NCBI GenBank assembly: GCA_964577985.1
Contig: CAZOAR010000066.1
Coordinates: 1-11,230, forward strand
Source of the DNA: CAZOAR01 sp964577985
Lineage (GTDB): Bacteria; Gemmatimonadota; CAZMKB01; CAZNLH01
Length of the DNA stretch: 11,230 nucleotides
Reading direction: 5' to 3'
The notes under the pieces were generated by a model that was given only the letters and a program-made list of their open reading frames with translations, searched no databases and had not been told where the DNA came from. A program made the translations under genes and the position numbers. This document shows positions 1 to 6,707 of this stretch, in pieces (position 1 is the first letter of the stretch; each line of letters starts with the position of its first letter).

Positions 1-27
1 TGCTGGAGTTTCCCCACTTTCTAACGT

Positions 28-91
28 GTCATTCCGGCTTGTCCGGAATCGGCCTGGTTGTGCGATGGGATTCCCGACAAGCGGGAATGCC
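28..91. repeat. REP/BIME-like pair of inverted palindromes
   Basis: Two hairpin-forming 23-bp elements lie in opposite orientation. The first (28-50) has arms ATTCCGG and CCGGAAT around loop CTTGT. The second (69-91) has arms ATTCCCG and CGGGAAT around loop ACAAG. The second is the reverse complement of the first apart from three positions, two of which are compensatory within the stem. This is the layout of extragenic palindromic repeats in bacterial intergenic DNA. No transposase is visible nearby, so any mobility would be in trans. Confidence 0.7.
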
Positions 92-238
92 AGGTGGGGC
101 GGGAATGCCATGTGAGGCGGAAAGACATATGAGGCGGGAACGTCAGGTGAAGCAGGAATGATACATGGGGCGATAACGACATATGAAGCAGGAATGATAC
201 ATGAGGCGATAACGACATATGAGGTGTTATTACTTATG
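79..238. repeat. Degenerate 18-bp tandem repeat array (9 units)
   Basis: Nine consecutive units of 17-18 bp follow the rough pattern RRGCGGGAATGNCATRTG. Units start at 79, 97, 115, 132, 150, 168, 186, 204 and 222. Units 5 and 7 (150-167, 186-203) are identical, and units 6 and 8 (168-185, 204-221) differ by one base, so a 36-bp dimer was duplicated recently. The first unit includes the right arm of the REP-like palindrome at 69-91. A period of 18 keeps reading frame, so the - strand shows a spurious repetitive ORF (218-21). I do not regard that ORF as a gene. Confidence 0.8.
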
Positions 239-339
239 ACGCTGAATATGATTCGTCGAGGAGCATTTCCCATGTGCACCTTCTCCGATTTTTCTGATCG
301 TCATCTGTAGCAGCAGAAAAGAGTCATAGAGATGTACCC

Positions 340-360
340 GGATTCTCCGGGGGAGACTCC
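340..360. other. Short imperfect hairpin in intergenic region
   Basis: GGATTCTCC (340-348) and GGAGACTCC (352-360) form a 9-bp stem with one mismatch around a GGG loop. No T-run follows, so it is not a convincing intrinsic terminator. It lies just upstream of the putative superoxide reductase promoter. The rest of 239-376 shows nothing recognisable. Confidence 0.4.
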
Positions 361-376
361 AGGATGTCGATATCTC

Positions 377-404
377 TTGACACATCGGGAAAGAAGATTA
401 ATAT
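377..404 (+). promoter_or_regulatory. Putative sigma70 promoter of the superoxide reductase gene
   Basis: A perfect -35 box TTGACA (377-382) is followed after 16 bp by TAATAT (399-404), a 4/6 match to the -10 consensus. The predicted start near 411 gives a 5' leader of about 95 nt before the ATG at 507. The weak -10 makes this tentative. It is the best promoter-like pair seen upstream of the gene. Confidence 0.5.
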
Positions 405-420
405 CCCGAAAGAGCGGGAT
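385..420. promoter_or_regulatory. Clustered inverted repeats over the promoter; possible operator
   Basis: TCGGGA (385-390) is complementary to TCCCGA (404-409) across 13 bp. ATCCCG (403-408) is complementary to CGGGAT (415-420) across 6 bp. The three half-sites share a TCCCG core and cover the spacer, -10 and predicted start, where a repressor would act. They could instead form alternative hairpins in the 5' end of the mRNA. The regulator cannot be named from sequence. Confidence 0.35.
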
Positions 421-506
421 GCGGCTTTTCCCTGACTTCTGTCCTTGTGTGAATTCCCGGAAGCCCCGTCACATGTTTTCCAGAAAGGTGAAAGGAGTGC
501 GATTCC

Positions 507-875
507 ATGTCAGATGACAACCTATTTGCAGGCATTAATGAGGTGCAGGACGAGGCAAACCTCACCGAAATCGAGATGAAACACCTGCCCGTGATCGATG
601 CCCCGGATTCCGTGAAGGTCAGGGAACCATTCGATGTGAGCATCAGCATCGGTAAGGGCCTCACCCATCCCGATGAGGGAATGCACCATATTCAGTGGGT
701 GGAGCTGTTTGCAGGTGAAGCCTTCCTGGCCCGGGCGGATTTCACACCCACCGTAAGCGGAGCCCCCGTCAGATTCACACTGAAGCTGAATGAAGACACC
801 ACGCTGCAGGCCGTGGCACGTTGCAATCTCCATGGGGTGTGGAGGTCCGGGAAAGCAATCAGTGTAGTGCAATAA
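507..875 (+). CDS. Superoxide reductase, neelaredoxin (1Fe) type
   Basis: This 122-aa protein matches the catalytic domain of superoxide reductases, cytoplasmic non-heme iron enzymes that reduce superoxide to hydrogen peroxide without releasing oxygen, typical of anaerobes. The Fe(His)4Cys ligands are visible: H26 (KHLP), H54 and H60 (HP-x4-H), and C106 and H109 (CNLHGVW). There is no N-terminal desulforedoxin-like domain, so it is the 1Fe class. Canonical enzymes read E-K-H-x-P, with Glu as a sixth iron ligand and Lys assisting catalysis. Here the sequence is M24-K25-H26, so Glu is replaced by Met while Lys is kept. The ATG at 507 is supported by AGGAG at 493-497. The gene appears monocistronic, since a separate promoter follows it. 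The family call is firm. In vivo activity with the variant ligand is inference. Confidence 0.93.
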   Translation: MSDDNLFAGINEVQDEANLTEIEMKHLPVIDAPDSVKVREPFDVSISIGKGLTHPDEGMHHIQWVELFAGEAFLARADFTPTVSGAPVRFTLKLNEDTTLQAVARCNLHGVWRSGKAISVVQ

Positions 876-947
876 CAACTCGTGAAACGGTGTGTTGCCG
901 TATCGGTCGGCGTGTCAACTCATTCAGGGGGTAACCGAGCGCGCCGC

Positions 948-977
948 TTGACATCCCCTCGACCTGCGTGCTATAAT
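948..977 (+). promoter_or_regulatory. Near-consensus sigma70 promoter of the subtilase gene
   Basis: Perfect TTGACA (948-953) and perfect TATAAT (972-977) are separated by 18 bp. The predicted start is near 984, giving a leader of about 125 nt before the ATG at 1110. The leader carries an isolated Shine-Dalgarno-like AAAGGAGG (1021-1028) with no well-spaced ATG after it. The nearest candidate is a TTG at 1044 opening a five-codon frame, so a leader peptide is possible but weak. Confidence 0.85.
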
Positions 978-1095
978 CAGTGGCAGTGACCCCTCGCTAC
1001 CGCCAGATTGCTTCTTCAGGAAAGGAGGCGGGCACAAGGATCGTTGAGCGGCAGGGTTTGATCGTGCGGGTTGTTTCCAGATATTCCAATGACTT

Positions 1096-1102
1096 GGAGG
1101 GG
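1096..1102 (+). promoter_or_regulatory. Ribosome binding site fixing the subtilase start
   Basis: GGAGGGG ends 7 nt before the ATG at 1110. That ATG opens directly into a signal peptide, so it is preferred over the in-frame TTG at 1071, which has no good site and would put 13 residues before the signal sequence. Confidence 0.8.
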
Positions 1103-1109
1103 AAGAGAT

Positions 1110-2651
1110 ATGAGAACTATTATCTCGCTGTCAGTAATGCTGTTGTCGTTTGTACCCTCGTCGTATTCGTCTCCGTCTTTCTCTTTTCTTGATCCCGGCC
1201 AGGCGAGAATAAACATCGGTGTCACAGGCAACCGTGAGATGAGCCAGGTCCGGGACATCATGGAGAGTAGTTACGGGGCTCAACTGATGAGAGAAGTTGA
1301 CGACCTGTCGTTGATGACCTTCATCATAAAGGAGGTCGATCTCAAGACAGTCCTGGTAGACGCCCGGCTTGCCGCAATCACCGAATATATCGAGGAGGAC
1401 GTGATACGATATGTCCCGGAACTCCCCGAGCTGTTGATGTATATCATACTCCCGGGCGAGGGCGGTCAAGGCCTCAGTGTGCCGGGAGGGGAAGAGCCGG
1501 CGGGCGTGCCGAATGACCCTCTGTACGGCAACCAGTGGGGTCCCGCCTGCATCGACGCCGAGGCGGCCTGGGACCGCGTGCCGAATGCCCCCGGCATCAT
1601 CCTGGCGATCGTCGACACTGGAGTCGATGTCTCCCACGTGGATCTCAAGAATCATTACGATACCGGCATTGACAGAGACTTCGCGAACAACGACTATGAC
1701 GCCAACGACGACATGGGGCACGGGACCCACGTGGCGGGGATATCCGCGGCCGAGACAGGAAACAACACCGGTATCGCCGGCCTTGCGCCTGTCACAATCA
1801 TGGGCGTGAAGGTCCTCAACTTCATGGGATTCGGCTTCGATTCGGATATCGTCGCCGGGATCAATTATGCCGCCGACAACGGCGCCCATGTCATCAACAT
1901 GAGCCTCGGTGCCACGACCTTCACGCAGGCGATGAAAAACGCGTGTGATAACGCCTTCTACGACAAGGACGTCGTGGTCGTGGCGGCCTCCGGGAACAGC
2001 AACACGAGCCAGAACTTCTACCCCGCGTCCTTTGAATCGGTTGTGGGTGTAGCGGCGCTCGGTACGTGTGACACCAGGGCATCGTTCAGCAATTACGGAT
2101 ATGACAACGTCGAGGTCTCAGCCCCTGGCCAGAACATCTATTCTACGCTCCCGGACCACCTGACCTTCTGGAATCTCTTCGGCACGTTCCCATACGATTA
2201 CGGCTACATGGACGGAACATCGATGGCGTCTCCCCACGTCGCCGGCGTTGCTGCGGGTTACCTCGCCTATGCCTCCTGGCTCTCAGCCCAACAGGTGAGG
2301 AATATCCTGGACAACCAGGCCGATGACCTGGGCGACCCCTACTATTTCGGGGCCGGCAGGGTGGACTACTACCCATTTCAGGATATGGGGGACGGCGGAG
2401 GATTCGAGGGTGACAGGTCGGGTGTGGCAGAGACAAGGGCGGTCCGGCCGGAGATCGAGGACGCCCTCGATATCATGAAGTATGGAAGAATAACCGTGGA
2501 AGTGGTCGATGAGGGTGGCAGAGTGATGACATCGTTCCAGAGAGATCTCGGCAATCCTGAGGACAATCCCGGTGTGAAATTGTCGGATCCCGCCAGATAC
2601 GCCTACCGGCTCAGAGCTGGAGATAAGGCGTCACGCTTGATACGATTCTGA
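1110..2651 (+). CDS. Secreted subtilisin-like S8 serine protease with C-terminal beta module
   Basis: This is a 513-aa exported endopeptidase of the subtilase family. Residues 1-20 form a Sec signal peptide (basic MR, then a hydrophobic core ending near SSYSS), with no lipobox Cys. Residues of about 22-130 look like a propeptide. The catalytic domain follows, with D169 (VDTGVDVSH), H204 (HGTHVAG), oxyanion N296 (AASGN) and S371 (GTSMASPHVAG), so the triad is complete. A Gly/Asp-rich linker (427-438) leads to a short C-terminal segment (459-513) with GRITVEVVDEGGRV and a terminal YRLRAGDKASRLIRF. This resembles FlgD-like Ig folds and type IX secretion C-terminal signals. It has its own strong promoter and no operon partner. 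The protease call is firm. Type IX export is inference, since the tail is only partly typical. Confidence 0.95.
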   Translation: MRTIISLSVMLLSFVPSSYSSPSFSFLDPGQARINIGVTGNREMSQVRDIMESSYGAQLMREVDDLSLMTFIIKEVDLKTVLVDARLAAITEYIEEDVIRYVPELPELLMYIILPGEGGQGLSVPGGEEPAGVPNDPLYGNQWGPACIDAEAAWDRVPNAPGIILAIVDTGVDVSHVDLKNHYDTGIDRDFANNDYDANDDMGHGTHVAGISAAETGNNTGIAGLAPVTIMGVKVLNFMGFGFDSDIVAGINYAADNGAHVINMSLGATTFTQAMKNACDNAFYDKDVVVVAASGNSNTSQNFYPASFESVVGVAALGTCDTRASFSNYGYDNVEVSAPGQNIYSTLPDHLTFWNLFGTFPYDYGYMDGTSMASPHVAGVAAGYLAYASWLSAQQVRNILDNQADDLGDPYYFGAGRVDYYPFQDMGDGGGFEGDRSGVAETRAVRPEIEDALDIMKYGRITVEVVDEGGRVMTSFQRDLGNPEDNPGVKLSDPARYAYRLRAGDKASRLIRF

Positions 2652-2778
2652 AACTCCTCCGGGCGGGGGATGGGAATCGGTGCAGGCCGGTGGATCGAAG
2701 CAGAGTTCTTCCGAGGAGGCTATCCACTCCTGATAGAGTCCGGTGGTGGGAGTGCATGACAGTGCAGAGCCGCAGAGC

Positions 2779-5319
2779 TCAGGAGACCGCGGACTCCACC
2801 TCAAGTAATTCCCCGAGTTCCCTCTTTATGTGATAGACGAGGACGTCACTCTCCTCAGTCTTGTAGATAGAGAGCCTCGAGATCAATTCATCGAGGTCGA
2901 CTTCGGTTGCCAGCCTGTCCGGGCCGTTATGGCAGGCAAAATCCTCGGTGCCCATCTCGCCGCTCTTCTTCGACACCTTGCATCCACCGCACATGGATGA
3001 ACCATCGAGCATCATGGGGTTGAGGCTTACGATAGTGGGTATATCCTTCTCCAGTGTGAGCTTCGATGCCTCACGCATCATGATCGCGGGACCGATCACG
3101 ACAGAAAAGGCGACGTTACCCGATTTCAGGAACTTCTCCCTGATGACGTCTGTCACGAAGCCTTTCGTGCCCTCCGAGCCGTCGTCTGTCGAGAGAAGTA
3201 TCTTCTCTTCAGGAAACCACTCCCTGATCCTGTCGAGCCAGAAGAAGAGCTCGCGATTGCGTGCTCCATATACGAGATAGGTGTCGTTTCCCATCTCGTG
3301 GTGGGCCCTCATGATGGGATATATGGCGGCAAGGCCCACGCCGCCCGCGACCATTACCACCTTCCCGTCCATCTTCCTGATCTCGGAGGGCTTCCCCAGG
3401 GGGCCTGAAACCGCGAAAAGCTCGTCGCCCTGCCGCAGACTCTCCAGGTCCGCTGTTCCTTTGCCCACCACCTGGTAGACGAGTGTGATTTCTCCCTTAT
3501 CCCTGTCCCAGTCGGCGATGGTCAACGGCAGACGCTCCGATCTGGCATCGCTCATGACGAGAACGAACTGGCCGGGCCTCCCGTACGTTGCCACGACGGG
3601 CGCCTGGACTACCATCTCGAAGACATCGGCCACGATCCGCTCGTTCTTTCGAATCGTGTATGGTTTGCTGAATTCGTCGATAAGCGCGGATGACCTCTTG
3701 AATCTCTCCAGGTCGGGTTTCTTGTTCTTCAGTGATTCATCGATGGCCCTCGACGCCCACTTGCCGGCGCCCATGGCAAGGATAACGGTCGCGGCTCCGG
3801 TTACTGCGTCGCCTCCCGCATAGGTATATGGCAGGGTGGTTTCGCCGGTTTTGGCATCCTTCACCTTGATTGTTCCCCACTTAGAACCCTCGAGGTCATC
3901 CGTTGTCTCCAGGATGATGGGGTTGGGAGAGGTGCCGAGTGAGGTGATGACCATGTCTGCCGGTATCTCGTATTCGGATCCCTCTACCGGCACCGGACGT
4001 CTGCGTCCTGAACTGTCCGGCTCACCCAGTTCCATCTTAATGCAGCGCATCGCCTTGACTTCACCTTCACCATTGCTGATGAGTTCAACTGGTGTAGTCA
4101 GCAGTCTCAGCTCTATATTCTCCTCGATCGCGTTTTCTACTTCCTCCACCCTCGCGGGCATCTCCTCGCGGGATCTGCGGTACATGATCGTGACGTTATC
4201 CGCGCCGAGACGTTTTGCCCATCTGGCTGCGTCTATGGCCGTGAAACCGCCTCCGACAACGATGACGTTATTCCCAACCTTGACCGGTGTGTCCGCTTCT
4301 TTATCAAAGGCCTTCATCAGGTTTATCCTGACGAGGAATTCGTTGGCCGAATAGACGTGGTTCAGGTTCTCGCCCGGGATCTTCAGGAGACGGGGGAGTC
4401 CGGCACCGGTCCCGATGAAGACACTCGAGAATCCGAAATCGAAAAGATCGTTGACGGTGATGGAACGACCGATTGTAATGTTATGAACGAACTTGACATC
4501 GAGCGCCCTCGCGATGCTCAGCTCTCTGTCGAGCACCATCGATGGAAGTCTGAAGACGGGAATCCCGTAAGCCAGAACACCTCCCGGAACGTGCAGCGAC
4601 TCGAAGATCGTCACCTTGTAGCCCTGTATAGCGAGATCTATGGAGACCGTAAGACCCGCGGGCCCGGAACCGATAACGGCGATGTGGTGATGGGCATTAT
4701 CACCGCCCGCGTTTTTCTCCTTGAGAGACTCGACATACTGCATCACGGCATCCGGATGGTTTTCCCACACGTAGTCTGCCACAAACCTCTCGAGTCTGCC
4801 GATCTCGACCGGCTTGTCCTTGATGGCCAGGCTGCAACTCAACTGGCACTGCACCTCCTGGGGGCATACACGACCCGTTATGGCGGGGAGGTTGTCTCTC
4901 TCCATCAGCTTCATCCACGCCTGGAAAATCTTGCCTTCCTTGATCAGCTTTATGAAGGCCGGGATATCTATCAGTACCGGACAGCTCCCCTGGACATCAT
5001 TCCCCTCGTCGATTGCGCCGCTCGAACACGGGATCTCATCACACTCGAGACAGTAGTCCGCCCTGTGGAACGCCTCCAGGTAGGAGAGTCCCTCGTTCAC
5101 CTCATGCGTATCGAGATACAGGTCGTTCCGAACAACCTCTGATGTGTCGCCGGTGCGCGCCCCATTGAGGCCCTGCACTGTCGAGCGCCACCCCTCCTCG
5201 TTGCGCAGTCGCGTCTTTACCTCCTCGATGTCACGATAGACTTCGAGGAGTTCCGTCTTCGATAACTCCTGCAGGCTGTCATCTTTCAGATGCTCGAAAA
5301 ACTTCTTATAAGTTTCCAT
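2779..5319 (-). CDS. Single-chain Nfn/Sud-like ferredoxin-NAD(P) oxidoreductase (GltD-like + FNR-like fusion)
   Basis: This 846-aa flavoprotein joins two usually separate subunits. Residues 1-530 match the GltD/NfnB/SudA subunit. They carry N-terminal Fe-S ligands (C90, C93, C98, C113; C152, C158, C162), an FAD dinucleotide fold (GSGPAG, 217-222), an NADPH fold (VVGGGFTAIDAA, 354-365) and a second FAD motif (AGGDAVTGAA, 501-510). Residues from about 553 to 815 match the FNR-like NfnA/SudB subunit. They carry FAD contacts near RLPLTIADW, an NAD-binding AGGVGLA (658-664), and [2Fe-2S] ligands D772, C777, C780 (MCGGCKV) and C796 (FACHNGP). By homology it moves electrons between reduced ferredoxin, NADH and NADPH, possibly by bifurcation. 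It is last in the por operon, 37 nt after the beta gene, so it probably takes electrons from that enzyme. Fourteen residues separate C98 from C113, where family members usually have about three. The ATG at 5319 follows a weak GGATGAGAG site. Substrate direction is inferred. Confidence 0.85.
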   Translation of the reverse strand: METYKKFFEHLKDDSLQELSKTELLEVYRDIEEVKTRLRNEEGWRSTVQGLNGARTGDTSEVVRNDLYLDTHEVNEGLSYLEAFHRADYCLECDEIPCSSGAIDEGNDVQGSCPVLIDIPAFIKLIKEGKIFQAWMKLMERDNLPAITGRVCPQEVQCQLSCSLAIKDKPVEIGRLERFVADYVWENHPDAVMQYVESLKEKNAGGDNAHHHIAVIGSGPAGLTVSIDLAIQGYKVTIFESLHVPGGVLAYGIPVFRLPSMVLDRELSIARALDVKFVHNITIGRSITVNDLFDFGFSSVFIGTGAGLPRLLKIPGENLNHVYSANEFLVRINLMKAFDKEADTPVKVGNNVIVVGGGFTAIDAARWAKRLGADNVTIMYRRSREEMPARVEEVENAIEENIELRLLTTPVELISNGEGEVKAMRCIKMELGEPDSSGRRRPVPVEGSEYEIPADMVITSLGTSPNPIILETTDDLEGSKWGTIKVKDAKTGETTLPYTYAGGDAVTGAATVILAMGAGKWASRAIDESLKNKKPDLERFKRSSALIDEFSKPYTIRKNERIVADVFEMVVQAPVVATYGRPGQFVLVMSDARSERLPLTIADWDRDKGEITLVYQVVGKGTADLESLRQGDELFAVSGPLGKPSEIRKMDGKVVMVAGGVGLAAIYPIMRAHHEMGNDTYLVYGARNRELFFWLDRIREWFPEEKILLSTDDGSEGTKGFVTDVIREKFLKSGNVAFSVVIGPAIMMREASKLTLEKDIPTIVSLNPMMLDGSSMCGGCKVSKKSGEMGTEDFACHNGPDRLATEVDLDELISRLSIYKTEESDVLVYHIKRELGELLEVESAVS

Positions 5320-5356
5320 CTCTCATCCGGCTCACTTGTTACATGGAGGTTTCTGA

Positions 5357-6685
5357 TCAACAACCCGAGGGACTGCCCGCGAGCCCCAGGAACTCCGCGA
5401 AATTCTTCCAGGCGGAATCCATCCGTTCCTGCATCTCGGTCAGCATCTCGGCGTTATCTTTCTTGAATACATGACGAAAACGTCCCTGTGACGAGGCGTA
5501 TGTACCGATATCCTCGCGTCCTTTTTCACCATCGAAAAAGACGCTCGGGACGTTGTTGATAGTGAAATATCGGCGGCGCTTCTCTATGTCGGATTCGACC
5601 TCGAACGAAAAGAAAGCCGCCGTGTCCACGGCATTGCGAGCCATCTCGATCGAGTCCTTCGATTCGAATGTCCAGCCGGGCGGGCACGGGGCGAGGATCC
5701 TCAGGTAGGCGGCGCCCGGGATCAACAACGCCTTTCTCACCTTTATCATCAGATCCTCGGCGTCGTCGGGTGACGCGGTGGCGACATAGGGGATGTTGTG
5801 AGAAAGCGCGATCGCAATGATATTCTTAGGGTTCGTCTGTTTCCCCTTTATCTTATCACCAACCGGAGCGGTCGTGGTGTTTGCGCCCCACGGAGTCGAA
5901 CTGCAACGCTGTTTGCCGGTGTTCATGTACGCTTCGTTGTCGTAAGTGATTGTCACTGAATCATGGTTTCTCTCCCATAGACCCGAGAGAGACTGAAGGC
6001 CGATGTCGAAACTTCCACCATCACCGGCGAAGCCCACAACCTTGTGGGGTATCCTGATAGCTCCAGACTCCAACCTTCTCCTGGCTCCCGACTCGATGCC
6101 CGACACCATAGCGCCCAGGTTCTCGAACGCGGAGTGAAAATAGGGAAATCGCCAGATGTTGTTCGGGTATGACGCTGTCGTTACTGTCATGCAGCCCGTC
6201 GCCCCGCAGAAGATGAGTTTGAAATAGCGGCCGTCATCGATGAGTTGATCCTTTATCGCCCGGACCTTCTTCATCACCGAGCCGTTAATCCCAACTGCTT
6301 CTGTCTGTTTATCCGGAACAGGGCCGTCGTCCAGCAGGACCTTCATGACCTCCGGACGATCGAGCAACTTCTGCGAGATGATCTCCTTTCTCAACAGTTC
6401 CTTCTTGAGAAAGAGGTCGCGAATCCGGCCCGCCTTGGCGACCAGGTTAAAGACCACTGGCGCGGAACATCCAGCGCAGCTTGACACACCCGGAGAAAGC
6501 CCGCCCGCCAGCTGCCTGTAATCATGGTCGCCGGTATCCACTTCGGGAACCTCTTCGTGGAGCAGTACGCTCTCCAGGTTATACGCGCCGATTCGCCGGT
6601 TACGGAACGTCTCCATGTCGAGAAAACTGCCGACCTTCACGAAGTTGTCCTCGTATGTGGGATCTATTCTGTCGAGATGAATCAC
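5357..6685 (-). CDS. porB: Pyruvate (2-oxoacid):ferredoxin oxidoreductase, beta subunit
   Basis: This 442-aa subunit binds thiamine pyrophosphate and the proximal [4Fe-4S] cluster in PFOR, which oxidises pyruvate with CoA to acetyl-CoA and CO2 and reduces ferredoxin. Visible signatures are the cluster Cys C70 and C73 (SCAGC), C165 (TGCMTVTT) and C334 (PCPPGW). The TPP/Mg site is GDGG (221-224) with DNEAYMNTG (249-257), and the usual QGRFRH lies near the end. It is longer than typical heterotetrameric PorB (about 300-330 aa). About 70 residues precede the first Cys, and 91 residues separate C73 from C165, where about 25 are usual. A GTG start at 6685 is chosen because AAGGAG lies 9 nt upstream. 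The open frame runs further up to 6811, but that part is Arg/Ser-rich shadow overlapping the alpha-gamma gene. The gap to that gene is 22 nt. Pyruvate is the likely substrate, though other 2-oxoacids are possible. Confidence 0.93.
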   Translation of the reverse strand: MIHLDRIDPTYEDNFVKVGSFLDMETFRNRRIGAYNLESVLLHEEVPEVDTGDHDYRQLAGGLSPGVSSCAGCSAPVVFNLVAKAGRIRDLFLKKELLRKEIISQKLLDRPEVMKVLLDDGPVPDKQTEAVGINGSVMKKVRAIKDQLIDDGRYFKLIFCGATGCMTVTTASYPNNIWRFPYFHSAFENLGAMVSGIESGARRRLESGAIRIPHKVVGFAGDGGSFDIGLQSLSGLWERNHDSVTITYDNEAYMNTGKQRCSSTPWGANTTTAPVGDKIKGKQTNPKNIIAIALSHNIPYVATASPDDAEDLMIKVRKALLIPGAAYLRILAPCPPGWTFESKDSIEMARNAVDTAAFFSFEVESDIEKRRRYFTINNVPSVFFDGEKGREDIGTYASSQGRFRHVFKKDNAEMLTEMQERMDSAWKNFAEFLGLAGSPSGC

Positions 6686-6694
6686 GATATCCAG

Positions 6695-6700
6695 CTCCTT
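6695..6700 (-). promoter_or_regulatory. Ribosome binding site fixing the porB GTG start
   Basis: AAGGAG on the - strand sits 9 nt before the GTG at 6685. No ATG is available in frame between the end of the upstream gene and conserved beta-subunit sequence, so this site decides the start. Confidence 0.75.
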
Positions 6701-6707
6701 GTCATTA

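Noticed and set aside
21..218. - strand ORF with repeated HVSFLLH/MSLSPH hexapeptides
   Set aside because: It is the translation of the 18-bp tandem repeats and REP element. The period is divisible by three, which keeps the frame open. There is no sign of a real gene.
79..238. CRISPR array
   Set aside because: Units are directly adjacent without unique spacers and no cas gene is present. It is a plain tandem repeat.
332..517. + strand 61-aa ORF overlapping the superoxide reductase start
   Set aside because: It begins upstream of the putative promoter, has no recognisable motif, and overlaps a well-supported start.
980..1192. + strand 70-aa ORF ending in a hydrophobic stretch
   Set aside because: Its GTG falls at the predicted transcription start, and its hydrophobic end is the signal-peptide region of the protease read in another frame.
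1131..1889. 252-aa antisense ORF within the protease gene
   Set aside because: It lies antisense to a gene with a complete catalytic triad. The composition is His/Val/Asp-rich shadow with no domain.
2652..2778. Possible terminator between the convergent protease and Nfn-like genes
   Set aside because: Only a 6-bp inverted repeat with a long loop (CACTCC ... GGAGTG) is visible, without a T-run, so it is not strong enough to annotate.
4357..5142. 261-aa + strand ORF opposite the Nfn-like gene
   Set aside because: It overlaps the conserved Fe-S and FAD-binding regions of the real gene and has no motif of its own.
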